Shown: positions 9,136-17,900, numbered from the stretch's first letter. The stretch is DNA of 45,064 bases from Phycisphaerales bacterium UBA1845 (GCA_002338715.1 DDIR01000032.1:1-45064); one strand, 5' to 3'. Made by a program: numbers and translations. The notes: a model not told the origin generated them from the sequence alone.

Positions 9136-9918
9136 ATGAAACCGATCGCTCAAACGATGACCTTCGTTGCAATCCTTTTTGCAGCGATGTGTTGCGGATG
9201 CGCACCCACGTTGTCTGAGATTCAATTGCAGGAGCGCGAAGGGCTGATCTGGATGTTTCCCGGGGTTGAGGGTGGTCCGTTGGCGCTGACCGATGCGCGA
9301 CGGGCGTTTCGCGATGCCGGGGTGAAGTCGCGCATTCGTACGCACGACTATGGCCGACCTTTCGGATTGTTCGCCAACCTGATGGCCTACGACAGCAACC
9401 GCCGCGCTGCCAAAGATATTGCCGCCCAGATCCTCGAGTACCGCGTCAAGCATCCCGATGCACCGATCGACCTCGTCGGATATTCCGGCGGTGGCGGGAT
9501 GGCTGTCATGGTGGCTGAAGCGGTGGCGGAAGATGTGCGTTTGCACAATGTCATCCTATGTCAGCCGGCAATCAGCCCGGCGTACAACCTGAGCGAGGCG
9601 CTTCGGCGCATCGATGGCACGCTCGTGAATCTCTACGCGCCCAACGACTGGTTCATGCTGGGGCTGGGGACGAGTCTGTTTGGAACGATGGATCGGCAAT
9701 ACGTGTCGGCGGCAGGCAAGGTCGGATTTACGGAGCCCTTGATCCTCGACGATCCAGTACTGGGGGCACACTTCCAACAGCAGAAATGGACGCCGGATTT
9801 GATCTCAAAAGGGCACGGCGGCATGCACACGGGCATTTTGACCTACGGGTGGAATCTTAACACGGTTGCGCCCTGGCTTGTCACTGATAGGGTGGAATCT
9901 GGCGAACTGCGTGAGTAA
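9136..9918 (+). CDS. putative lipoprotein alpha/beta hydrolase
   Basis: This 260-residue exported protein starts with a signal (TMTFVAILFAAMCCGC) that ends in a Cys suited to lipidation, although the lipobox CCGC is unusual. The mature part has an alpha/beta-hydrolase nucleophile elbow, DLVGYSGGGGMAV (Ser about 119), a candidate acid in YAPNDWFML and a candidate His in GHGGMHTG, in the right order for a Ser-Asp-His triad. It may be an esterase or lipase of the envelope; the substrate is unknown. ATG 9136 is chosen over GTG 9127 as the codon that starts a typical signal peptide. It follows the MacAB-like permease by 26 bases and may be cotranscribed with it, hinting at lipid or envelope substrates. 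Confidence 0.7.
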   Translation: MKPIAQTMTFVAILFAAMCCGCAPTLSEIQLQEREGLIWMFPGVEGGPLALTDARRAFRDAGVKSRIRTHDYGRPFGLFANLMAYDSNRRAAKDIAAQILEYRVKHPDAPIDLVGYSGGGGMAVMVAEAVAEDVRLHNVILCQPAISPAYNLSEALRRIDGTLVNLYAPNDWFMLGLGTSLFGTMDRQYVSAAGKVGFTEPLILDDPVLGAHFQQQKWTPDLISKGHGGMHTGILTYGWNLNTVAPWLVTDRVESGELRE

Positions 9919-9978
9919 GTCGTCGCAGTTCGTGCATACCTTGATTTTCGCCCCCGTGCCTTTAACCCTCCGATCAAA

Positions 9979-10004
9979 GCACCAGCAGGGCAATTGGCTG
10001 GTGC
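9979..10004 (+). other. Perfect 8-bp inverted repeat after the hydrolase gene
   Basis: GCACCAGC (9979-9986) and GCTGGTGC (9997-10004) form a strong stem with a 10-base loop, 60 bases past the hydrolase stop codon. No T-run follows, so it is not a classical intrinsic terminator. It may protect the transcript end. Confidence 0.4.
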
Positions 10005-10080
10005 GAATCTGTTGCCCGCATTAGTATCTTCCTCACTGGTTGTTACGGATGTAGGTCATTACGGTTGAGGAGATAATCAG

Positions 10081-10911
10081 ATGGTCCTTACTTGCGGTCG
10101 GTCGATTTTTTATCGTTCGTTGTTCGCCGGTTTGATTGGCGCGTTTGCAATGGGTTCGTCGGCTGTCGCGGATGATGCGGGTTCGAAAACCGAATTGACC
10201 CCTTTCGGACTGCGTGTCGTGCCCAAGGCGTATGACGGAAACGACATGATGCGGGCGTTCAATGCGTTTGAAGGAACGTCGGTCGCGATCCTCGTGCATC
10301 AACCCAACGGCGGACTGATCACGTTCGATTCCGAAAACAGCAAGATCGAATCGTTCACCGATGACAAAGGCAAAGACCTCTTGAAATCAACCGGTGACTT
10401 CGGCATGCCCGCAATCCCGATGTCTCCCGATATCAGCGAAGACGGAAAAGCCGTCATCATCGAAGTCAATGGCGGACAAACCCCAAGCAAGGGGGCGACC
10501 TCGCTGAACGTCAAAGGCAAGCTTATCTTCAAAGCCGCCACCCAGAAGAAGGGCTACACGCACAAAGACATCGAAGTTAAAGCCGACGCCAAAGTCGAAG
10601 CCGGTCCCATCGAAATGACCATTGGTCGCGCCGGCAAACCCGAGTGGGGCGAAGAGCCTCTCGAAATCGTGCTGCAAGCCAAGAAGCGTCTGGACGAAGT
10701 CGCATCAATCCGCTTTCTGGATTCTGATGGTAAGGAAATCGAATCGAGCGTGAGCGGAAGCATGACGATGGCTTTCGGGGATGATGTCTCCGTCGAGCGC
10801 AGCTACGCTTTGACCAAGAAGGTCGACAAAGTCACCATCGAAATCAGCTACTGGACCGACATGAAAGACCTGGAGATTCCGGTCGATTTGACGTTCTCGC
10901 TGGGCCTCTAG
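10081..10911 (+). CDS. secreted protein of unknown function
   Basis: This 276-residue protein has a signal peptide (Arg residues, then SLFAGLIGAFAMGSSAVA, cleavage predicted after ADD near residue 33). The mature part has alternating hydrophobic strands, many Lys/Asp/Glu and few aromatic residues, suggesting two beta-sandwich domains (about 40-160 and 165-276). There is no catalytic motif, no lipobox and no Cys in the mature part. The start is well supported: GAGGAG lies 7-12 bases upstream of ATG 10081. It is flanked by a 162-base gap and the ada gene, so it is probably transcribed alone. I do not recognise the family. Confidence 0.7.
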   Translation: MVLTCGRSIFYRSLFAGLIGAFAMGSSAVADDAGSKTELTPFGLRVVPKAYDGNDMMRAFNAFEGTSVAILVHQPNGGLITFDSENSKIESFTDDKGKDLLKSTGDFGMPAIPMSPDISEDGKAVIIEVNGGQTPSKGATSLNVKGKLIFKAATQKKGYTHKDIEVKADAKVEAGPIEMTIGRAGKPEWGEEPLEIVLQAKKRLDEVASIRFLDSDGKEIESSVSGSMTMAFGDDVSVERSYALTKKVDKVTIEISYWTDMKDLEIPVDLTFSLGL

Positions 10912-10996
10912 CGGGCAGCCGCTGCGGGTGGTGGGCATCATTCGATATGGATGTCCAAACAGCGGTGGAAGCAGATCGGTGGTCGCCGTAAACCGC

Positions 10997-11012
10997 TTGT
11001 ATGGCCATACAA
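10997..11012. promoter_or_regulatory. Perfect 16-bp palindrome across the ada start codon
   Basis: TTGTATGGCCATACAA is a perfect inverted repeat with its centre at 11004/11005 and includes the ATG at 11001. It could be an operator for Ada autoregulation or a translation-blocking hairpin. It does not look like the E. coli Ada box (AAAGCGCA). A 16-bp perfect palindrome is expected less than once per 45 kb by chance, so its position is suggestive, not proof. Confidence 0.35.
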
Positions 11013-12092
11013 CAACCAACCAGAACGGAAATGCGCCGCGCCCACGAAGCCCGTGACGGAAGTTACGACGGCGTGTTTTGGGTGTGCGTCAAGACGACGG
11101 GGATTTTCTGCCGGCCTTCGTGTTCGGCGAGGATGCCCAACGACGAGAATTCCGACTATGTTCTCGCGGTCAACGAGGCGCTGGCTGGCGGGTACCGACC
11201 GTGCAAGCGGTGTCGGCCCATGGAAGTCGATGGCCGTCCTCCCGAATGGATTCAGCAGTTACTCCAACACGCCGACGCGCACCCCGACACGCGCCTGACC
11301 GATGCCGAGTTGAAGTCGGCTGGTTTCGACCCTGTCCGCGTGCGTCGCTATTTCAAACAACACCATGGCGTGACGTTCCACGCGTTTCATCGCAATCGGC
11401 GACTTGTCAGTGCGGCGAAAGAAATCGTCAACGGCACGCCGCTTCTAAAGGTTGGGATGAACCTTGGGTATGAGTCGGACAGCGGATTTCGCGACGCGTT
11501 TTATGCGACTTTCGGGACGACGCCCGGGCGCTTCACCTCATCCAAGCAGGTGGTGATCGACACGGTTTCAAGTGCGGTGGGGCCGCTGGTGATCGGGGCG
11601 ACGCATCGCGGCGTGTGCATGGTCGAGTTTGGCGACCGCAAAGCCCTCGGAACCGAAATCAAGTATCTCAAAAAAGCCTACGGCGGCGCGGTCGTACCGG
11701 GCCGAAACGAATTCATCGATGCGATGGTGCAGGAACTCGCCGACTACTTCGAAGGCACGCGGATGCGTTTCGAGACGCCGCTCGATCGCTCCGGCACACC
11801 CTTTCAGCAGCAGGTCTGGAACGCGCTACTTGAGATTCCATACGGACAAACGCTGTCGTACGGACAGTTGGCAGAGCGCATGGGCAAGCCGGGGGCGCAG
11901 CGGGCGGTTGGTCGTGCGAACGGAGCCAATCGCATCGGCATCGTGATTCCGTGTCATCGCGTTGTCCAGAGCGACGGGGCGTTGCGGGGTTATGGCGGGG
12001 GATTGTGGCGCAAGCGCTTCCTGCTGGATCACGAACAGCGTCAACTTCGCGATGCTCATCCCACGTCAACGGCGCGCTTGGCTGCGAATTGA
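11001..12092 (+). CDS. ada: Ada: methylphosphotriester/O6-methylguanine methyltransferase and AraC-type regulator
   Basis: Full three-domain Ada of 363 residues. The N-terminal zinc domain has all four Cys (C37, C41, C68, C71) in TTGIFCRPSC and RPCKRC; one accepts methyl from DNA phosphotriesters. The middle AraC-type domain (about 95-175) has the Ada-like FHAFHRNRRLVSAAKEI and the GMNLGYESDSGF helix-turn-helix. The C-terminal MGMT domain ends in IPCHRV with acceptor C318 (E. coli C321). Residue numbering matches E. coli Ada closely when ATG 11001 is used, which supports that start although no good ribosome site is visible. It repairs alkylated DNA and activates its own regulon. A perfect palindrome overlaps the start codon. 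Confidence 0.95.
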   Translation: MAIQQPTRTEMRRAHEARDGSYDGVFWVCVKTTGIFCRPSCSARMPNDENSDYVLAVNEALAGGYRPCKRCRPMEVDGRPPEWIQQLLQHADAHPDTRLTDAELKSAGFDPVRVRRYFKQHHGVTFHAFHRNRRLVSAAKEIVNGTPLLKVGMNLGYESDSGFRDAFYATFGTTPGRFTSSKQVVIDTVSSAVGPLVIGATHRGVCMVEFGDRKALGTEIKYLKKAYGGAVVPGRNEFIDAMVQELADYFEGTRMRFETPLDRSGTPFQQQVWNALLEIPYGQTLSYGQLAERMGKPGAQRAVGRANGANRIGIVIPCHRVVQSDGALRGYGGGLWRKRFLLDHEQRQLRDAHPTSTARLAAN

Positions 12093-12142
12093 GCGGTTCG
12101 TGGGCGGTTTGATTGACCTGTAGCGATCTCAATCAAGGCGCA

Positions 12143-12260
12143 GCGTTTTGCTCGTCCACTCCTCACAGTACTGGGGCCGGTACTTACCTGGGTTGATTTC
12201 GATTTGCCCCTGGATTCCCGCCTGCGCGGGAATGACGGCCCTGCGCGGGAGTGACGGCGG
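12143..12260 (+). repeat. 97-bp dispersed element, copy B, plus a half unit
   Basis: 12143-12239 aligns without gaps to 3900-3996. The core ATTCCCGCCTGCGCGGGAAT (12213-12232) is a perfect ATTCCC-N8-GGGAAT. A half unit, CCTGCGCGGGAGTGACGGC, follows directly at 12240-12258, the same full-plus-half arrangement as at 982-1030. It lies between the convergent ada and S41 protease genes. Confidence 0.8.
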
Positions 12261-12300
12261 TGTTCGTTCGCTCGATTGGATTGGGAATGCACCAAAGAAA

Positions 12301-12336
12301 ACGCACGGCCAACAACTCGTGTCGTTGGCCGTGCGT
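12301..12336. terminator. Bidirectional intrinsic terminator between ada and the S41 protease
   Basis: A 13-bp perfect stem, ACGCACGGCCAAC (12301-12313) with GTTGGCCGTGCGT (12324-12336), and a 10-base loop. On the minus strand it is followed by TTTTCTTT and on the plus strand by GATTTTCTT, so it can end both convergent transcripts. Confidence 0.85.
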
Positions 12337-12369
12337 GATTTTCTTCTGACGCGGGTGTCGATGCGTCGT

Positions 12370-14631
12370 TTATTCGTGGGCTACTTTCACCTTGGTTTCG
12401 ACGGGCGTTGGCGTCATGTCGGCCATCTGCACCATCTGATTGTTGAGCAGGTGGAGTCGCATGACCAGAAGAGCCGTCTCCAATTGCGGATCGCGACGCG
12501 GTCGATTGTTGACGTCGACGTCATCGTCTTCATCGTTCTTGGCGGTATCTTCTTTGTCTTTGTCATCGTTGTCGCGCGGTTTGACTTTTTCCTTGATCTC
12601 ATCTTCCGACGACGTCTTGACGGAACCGAGCACGTCGGCATCGCGCCGCATGAACAGAACCTTGCTGAGTTCCTTCGGCGCGAGCGGGATGGTGATGTCT
12701 GGTTCGACGCCCCAGGTCTCTGAACCCTTTTCGCGATGCAGCGATTTGCCACTGGGCAGATAGTAACGTGCGGTCGTGAGCTTCAGGTGGGCTTCACTGT
12801 GGGCCAACTGAATCAGGTTCTGCACGCTGAATTTACCGAACGACCGTTCGCCGAGGATCAAACCGCGGTGCTGGTCGCGGATCGCCCCCGAAACGATTTC
12901 CGAAGCGCTGGCCGACGATTCATTGATCAGCACGATCAGCGGGAGATCCTTGAATTCGCCGCTGCCTTCCGCGTCCACCGCCCATTCGGGGCTGCGCAGT
13001 CCCTTGGTGCTGACGATGCGATCGCCGCGATCGAGGAACAGTTCCGACATCTCGACGGCTGACTTGAGCAATCCGCCAGGATTGAAACGCAGATCGAGAA
13101 TCAATCCTTTCATGCCGTTGTTCGTCGCTTCAGACAAGGCGAGTCGCAACTGCTCGACGGTGTTTTCCTGGAATGCGCCGACGCGGACGTAACCAACGCC
13201 CAACTCATCATCGAGCAGGAAGTTCCACTGCTCTTCGTTGTCGTCGCGGCGGTGATGGCTTTTGACCGATTGAATCTTGACGATTTCTCGCTTCAGCGGG
13301 ACGTCAAACGTCTTGACTTCGCCGTCTGTATTTTCGCGACGGATGGTCAGCGTGACGGTGGTTCCCAGTGGGCCAGTGATCAACCCGACCGCTTTGGTAA
13401 CCGGAACACCGAGCAGCGATTCACCGTTGACGTTGGTGATGATGTCTTCCGCGAGGATGCCCGCCCGATATGCCGGTGCGTCATCGAGCGGTGAGACGAC
13501 GAGAATCTCGTTGTCTTTGAGTTCGGGGTTGTACTTGTTGCGAATCTGGATGCCGACGCCGACGAAATCGCCGCGGGTGTGCTTCTCGAACTCGCGGAAG
13601 TCGGACGGCCAAATCATCGACGAGAATTCGTCGAGTTCCTCCAATGCCGCCGACATGTACTCCTTGATCACCATTTCTTCGGGCAACTGAGCCGTCTGGC
13701 GGTTGATCTTCAGTGCGCGTCGGAAGTGCTGGAGGGCTTCGCGATAGCTCAGCTTGTCGCTCTTTTGAATCTGGGCGTAGCGGTTGGACAGGCGATTGAC
13801 GTAGTCCTCACCGCTTTCGTTCTTCAACCCCTCGAATTGATCGCGAAGCGTCGGCGATTCAGCCAGCAGGAGCAATTCCTGGAATCCCGCGGCAGTCATG
13901 GCTTTGAAGTCGGCTTCTTCGACGTACTTTTGATCGATGCGCCAGAGCGCTTCTTCGACGGTGCTCTTGGTGATGCCTTCGAGCGATTCCGTCCAGTCGT
14001 AATCGTCGCGTTTCTTATAGATTTCATCGAGGCGAACGTGCTCGAGGCATTCGCGGCGACCTTTTTCGATGTCAGTGTCATTCTCGAAGACGATGCTGAG
14101 CGAATAGTAGATGGCGTGGCTGTCGCGCCACTCGTGTTCGCGGCGGAGCTTGTCGGCTTTATGCGTTGCGGCTTCTTTGAGTTCCTGCACCCACTCGAGA
14201 TGCTTGAACGTGTCCTGGTCGAGCGTGTTGAGCATCGCCCAATAGGTCCACTTGAGCGCATCGTTGTAATCGCGCTCGTCTTCGGGCTTGGCGAATTCCT
14301 TCGTCGCCCGCTTGACGTAGCTTTCATAATCCTGCTGCGTGAGTTCCTGGCGGTTCTTTTCGGATTCGATCCAGTCAGCCACCCATTGGTTGGCTTTTTC
14401 CGGCATGCCGCTGCGATTCGCCAACCGCTTGAGAAGATCCTCGGCTTCTCGATACTGTCCGTGGCGGATGTGTTCGAGGCTTGCGTTCCAGGTCTTGTTG
14501 CTGTCCAGCGCGGAGGCCCGAGTTGTGTCGTCCGGTTCCTTCGCCAAACTGGTCGTTACGGAGCCGAACAAGAGGACAGCCGCGGCTGCGAATGACCACA
14601 GGTTTAGCACTCGGGATCGCTTTCCGGTCAT
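12370..14631 (-). CDS. S41 C-terminal processing protease (CtpA/Prc-like) with long N-terminal region
   Basis: Exported serine protease of 753 residues. Signal peptide about 1-30. Residues about 35-330 are a charged helical region unlike short CtpA. A PDZ domain follows (GVGIQIRN to GTTVTLTIRR, about 355-435). The S41 catalytic domain has GYVRVGAF, LILDLRFNPGG, the nucleophile region NESSASASEIVSGA and the catalytic Lys region GERSFGKFSVQ. Near the C-terminus is a very acidic/basic low-complexity stretch (about 670-715). It probably trims or degrades envelope proteins in the periplasm. ATG 14631 is chosen because AAGGAG lies six bases upstream. It is divergent from uvrA, with its own promoter candidate. 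Confidence 0.9.
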   Translation of the reverse strand: MTGKRSRVLNLWSFAAAAVLLFGSVTTSLAKEPDDTTRASALDSNKTWNASLEHIRHGQYREAEDLLKRLANRSGMPEKANQWVADWIESEKNRQELTQQDYESYVKRATKEFAKPEDERDYNDALKWTYWAMLNTLDQDTFKHLEWVQELKEAATHKADKLRREHEWRDSHAIYYSLSIVFENDTDIEKGRRECLEHVRLDEIYKKRDDYDWTESLEGITKSTVEEALWRIDQKYVEEADFKAMTAAGFQELLLLAESPTLRDQFEGLKNESGEDYVNRLSNRYAQIQKSDKLSYREALQHFRRALKINRQTAQLPEEMVIKEYMSAALEELDEFSSMIWPSDFREFEKHTRGDFVGVGIQIRNKYNPELKDNEILVVSPLDDAPAYRAGILAEDIITNVNGESLLGVPVTKAVGLITGPLGTTVTLTIRRENTDGEVKTFDVPLKREIVKIQSVKSHHRRDDNEEQWNFLLDDELGVGYVRVGAFQENTVEQLRLALSEATNNGMKGLILDLRFNPGGLLKSAVEMSELFLDRGDRIVSTKGLRSPEWAVDAEGSGEFKDLPLIVLINESSASASEIVSGAIRDQHRGLILGERSFGKFSVQNLIQLAHSEAHLKLTTARYYLPSGKSLHREKGSETWGVEPDITIPLAPKELSKVLFMRRDADVLGSVKTSSEDEIKEKVKPRDNDDKDKEDTAKNDEDDDVDVNNRPRRDPQLETALLVMRLHLLNNQMVQMADMTPTPVETKVKVAHE

Positions 14632-14736
14632 AAACTTCTCCTTGGGGAACCTAGCCACGATTGAAAAAAGATGCGCGGTTTGGTGAACGGCGTCGCGCAT
14701 GCTTACCCTCCGGGAAGACTTGGCTCGAACGCATAA

Positions 14737-14765
14737 AGTATAGGTCGGTCAAATTGGACCGTCCA
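14737..14765 (-). promoter_or_regulatory. Candidate promoter for the S41 protease with overlapping palindrome
   Basis: On the minus strand, TGGACG (14765-14760), a 17-base spacer and TATACT (14742-14737). The predicted start is near 14730, leaving a leader of about 100 bases. The -35 overlaps an 11-base palindrome, TGGAC-C-GTCCA (14755-14765), a possible repressor site. Confidence 0.5.
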
Positions 14766-15074
14766 TTGTGTTATTACACCTAAACTATTTGTTACAGCTT
14801 GTTTACAATACACCCATTACCGGGGGCAAGAGGGTTGTCAAAGTCGCACGTTGCGTCCCGCAATTGTCCATCCACAATTGATACCCGCCGCACGGGGTCC
14901 GCGCCGCTGTCAGGTTCGCAAAAAAATCCAATGATCCGACGCGAAAGCGGTGATTCGTGGCGGAAACAGCCGGTTTGTGACGATTATTCACCCGTCAGGT
15001 CTGTCCACTGAAACAGAACATTGTTCCCTCATCGGGATTTTGCCACCAATTGCTTGATTCGACGGTCTCATTTG
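14766..15074. other. Intergenic region upstream of uvrA
   Basis: About 309 bases between the protease promoter and the UvrA start. It includes an AT-rich stretch at about 14766-14815 that probably carries the uvrA promoter, but no convincing hexamer pair was found. I see no clear LexA-type box (neither CTGT-N8-ACAG nor GAAC-N4-GTTC). The in-frame ATG at 15021 gives an N-terminal extension not expected for UvrA. Confidence 0.4.
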
Positions 15075-17879
15075 ATGTCCCACAAGTTCATACAGATTCA
15101 CAACGCCCGGCAGCACAACCTGAAGGGCATCGACGTGGCGATCCCGCGCGAGCAGATGACCGTGGTGACGGGGTTGTCCGGGTCAGGCAAGAGCAGCCTC
15201 GCGTTCGACACGATTTATGCGGAAGGGCAGCGGCGTTACGTCGAATCGCTTTCGGTGCACGCCCGCCAGATGCTTGCCCAAATGCCCAAGCCCGATGTCG
15301 AGCGCATCGATGGGTTGATTCCGACAATCGCGATTCAACAACGCATCGCATACGGCAGCCCGCGCAGCACCGTCGCGACCACAACCGAGATTTATGATTT
15401 CCTGCGATTGATTTTTGCGCGAGCGGGGACGCCGTCGTGTTGGGTGTGCGATCGGGTGATCACGCGACAGCGCACATCGGAGATTGTGGACGCCGTTTTG
15501 CGTCTGCCGGATGGCACGCGCTTTCTGGTGATTGCGCCGCTTGCGATTGGAGCCGACGATTCAGCGAAAGAGGTGCTTGAGCATATCGCCAAGCAAGGGT
15601 TCGTGCGCGCCCGCATCAATGGCGAAACCGTTCATCTGGAAGACGCGGCTGACCTGAACATCGACAGCCTCAAGAAGATCGATGTGATCGTTGATCGCAT
15701 CGCGGCGAAGCCGGACGTTGCCACCCGCATCGCCGACAGCATCGAGTTGGCGTTGGAGATTGGCAAGGGACGTATCATCATCTCGACCGAAACGACCCGC
15801 GGTCAATTTCAGGATGCCGCATACAGCACGAGCTTCGCTTGCCCGGATCATCCCGAAGTGACGCTTGAAGAACTCAAGCCGCGGATGTTCAGCTTCAATT
15901 CGCCCCATGGTGCCTGCCAAAAGTGTCATGGCATTGGCACTTTTCTGGATTTCGAGGAATCGCTGCTCGTGCCCGATCCGAGTCGGGCGCTGAGCGTTGG
16001 GGCGATTGCCGCGCTGGGGTCCGCTTCCCAGCGGTTGGCGTCGATACCCAAGATCATTCAGAAGTTCTGCGACAGGTTCGAGGTGTCGCCCGACGCATCG
16101 TACGGGTCGCTGTCAGCCGACCAGAAAAAGATGCTGCTTCGCGGTGACGGTGCGGGTTTTGAAGGTGTCGCGTCGTTCTTGCGGAAACGCTGGGAGAAGA
16201 CCGATTCGGATTCGGTCAAGGCGCGTCTCCATGGTTTTATGTCGGAAGCGCCCTGCCCCGAATGTCACGGGCAGCGGGTCGCACAAGCCGCTCGATCCGT
16301 CCGCATCGCCGGTTTGAATATCGCCGAAATCTGCGCACAAAGCATCGAACAGGCCCGAACGTTCTTCGACGAACTGACTTTCGATCCCGCGTTGGAACCG
16401 GTTGTTCAGCCGATCCTGCGTGAAATCCGATCGCGGTTGAACTTCATGTGCGAAGTCGGCGTGGAATACCTGACGCTTGATCGACCGAGCAACACGCTTT
16501 CAGGCGGTGAAGCGCAGCGTTTGCGATTGGCGACGCAGATCGGCAGCGGCTTATCCGGTGTTTGCTATGTACTCGATGAACCGACCATCGGATTGCACCA
16601 GCGCGACAGTCAACGGTTGGTGGCCACGTTGCGAACGCTGACCGATTTGGGCAACACGGTTTTGATCGTCGAGCATGACGAAGAGGTCATCGCAGCGGCT
16701 GACCATGTCATCGACATCGGTCCCGGTGCGGGTGATGCCGGTGGCGAAGTGGTGTCCGAAGGGACGCTGGCTGACGTGTTAGCCGCCGAAAATTCTTTGA
16801 CCGCTCAGTATCTCTCGGGTCGGCGTTCGATCGAGACACCGAAGAAGCGCCGCGCAATCGATCCCAAGCGCACCATCAAAATATCAGCCGCCCGCGCGAA
16901 CAACCTCAAGTCGGTCGATGCCACGATTCCCCTCGGCTGCCTCGTTTGCGTGACGGGTGTGTCGGGCAGCGGTAAGAGCACACTGGTTGGCGACATTCTC
17001 TGGCGGGCGTTGGCGCGGTCGATCAATGGCAGCGGACCTCGGCCCGGGCTTTGCGATGGTGTGTCCAATCTCGATCTGGTGGACCGCGTGATCGAAATCG
17101 ATCAGATGCCGCTGGGTCGAACCACGCGCAGCAATCCAGCCACCTACGTCGGGGCGTTCGATCAGATTCGCCGCCAATACGCGTTGACCCGCGAGGCGAA
17201 GATTCGCGGTTACGCCCACGCCCGGTTCAGCTTCAACGTTGTCGGGGGGCGCTGCGAAGATTGCCAGGGGCAGGGCGTGCGGCGGATTGAGATGCACTTC
17301 TTGCCCGATGTGTTCGTCGAGTGTGCAACGTGCGGCGGGACGCGCTACAACCGCGAGACGCTGGAGGTGCGCTATCGCGGGAAAAACATTGCCGATGTGT
17401 TGGCGATGCGCGTTGAGGAAGCCGCGTCGTTTTTCGAAAACATTCCCAAGGTGTATCAGCCGCTTCGCGCATTGCTCGATGTTGGGCTTGGATACGTCGA
17501 GTTGGGGCAGTCTGCCGCGACCCTTTCGGGCGGTGAGGCGCAGCGCACGCGGTTGGCGGCAGAGTTGGGCAAGTCGGCCATCGGTCACACCATGTACATC
17601 CTCGACGAACCGACCACCGGATTGCATATCGCCGACGTCGACAGTCTGGTGAAAGTGTTCGATCGATTGGTTGATCTTGGACACACGCTCGTGGTCGTCG
17701 AGCACAACCTCGAAGTGATCAAGCGGGCCGACTGGGTGATCGACCTGGGACCGGAAGGCGGTGATGCCGGTGGGAGTGTCGTTGCGCAAGGCACGCCCGA
17801 GGCGATCGCGAAATCTCAAACCAGTCACACCGGTCGATATTTGGCCAGGCGACTAAAGGGCGGCGCGATCATCGGGTAA
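15075..17879 (+). CDS. uvrA: UvrA-family excinuclease ABC subunit A
   Basis: This 934-residue ABC ATPase of nucleotide excision repair finds bulky lesions and loads UvrB. ATP site I: Walker A GLSGSGKS (33-40); signature LSGGEAQRLRLATQIGSG, then DEPTIGLH. ATP site II: TGVSGSGKSTL, LSGGEAQRTRLA and DEPTTGLH. The C-terminal zinc module has CEDCQGQG and CATCGG. ATG 15075 gives the standard N-terminus. Two oddities: the usual APVVRGRKGE block is replaced by APLAIGADDSAKE (about 155-165), and the first zinc pair is CPDH rather than CPxC. It may be a planctomycete variant or paralogue. It converges on the thioredoxin-like gene with a 21-base gap. Confidence 0.92.
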   Translation: MSHKFIQIHNARQHNLKGIDVAIPREQMTVVTGLSGSGKSSLAFDTIYAEGQRRYVESLSVHARQMLAQMPKPDVERIDGLIPTIAIQQRIAYGSPRSTVATTTEIYDFLRLIFARAGTPSCWVCDRVITRQRTSEIVDAVLRLPDGTRFLVIAPLAIGADDSAKEVLEHIAKQGFVRARINGETVHLEDAADLNIDSLKKIDVIVDRIAAKPDVATRIADSIELALEIGKGRIIISTETTRGQFQDAAYSTSFACPDHPEVTLEELKPRMFSFNSPHGACQKCHGIGTFLDFEESLLVPDPSRALSVGAIAALGSASQRLASIPKIIQKFCDRFEVSPDASYGSLSADQKKMLLRGDGAGFEGVASFLRKRWEKTDSDSVKARLHGFMSEAPCPECHGQRVAQAARSVRIAGLNIAEICAQSIEQARTFFDELTFDPALEPVVQPILREIRSRLNFMCEVGVEYLTLDRPSNTLSGGEAQRLRLATQIGSGLSGVCYVLDEPTIGLHQRDSQRLVATLRTLTDLGNTVLIVEHDEEVIAAADHVIDIGPGAGDAGGEVVSEGTLADVLAAENSLTAQYLSGRRSIETPKKRRAIDPKRTIKISAARANNLKSVDATIPLGCLVCVTGVSGSGKSTLVGDILWRALARSINGSGPRPGLCDGVSNLDLVDRVIEIDQMPLGRTTRSNPATYVGAFDQIRRQYALTREAKIRGYAHARFSFNVVGGRCEDCQGQGVRRIEMHFLPDVFVECATCGGTRYNRETLEVRYRGKNIADVLAMRVEEAASFFENIPKVYQPLRALLDVGLGYVELGQSAATLSGGEAQRTRLAAELGKSAIGHTMYILDEPTTGLHIADVDSLVKVFDRLVDLGHTLVVVEHNLEVIKRADWVIDLGPEGGDAGGSVVAQGTPEAIAKSQTSHTGRYLARRLKGGAIIG

Positions 17880-17900
17880 GATCACCCTATCAGTTGACGC

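Noticed and set aside
14766..15074. SOS box for uvrA
   Set aside because: No proteobacterial or Gram-positive LexA consensus was found; the lineage-specific box is unknown.
16884..17828. 314-residue open frame antisense to uvrA
   Set aside because: It overlaps the second ATPase domain of UvrA and shows no domain features.
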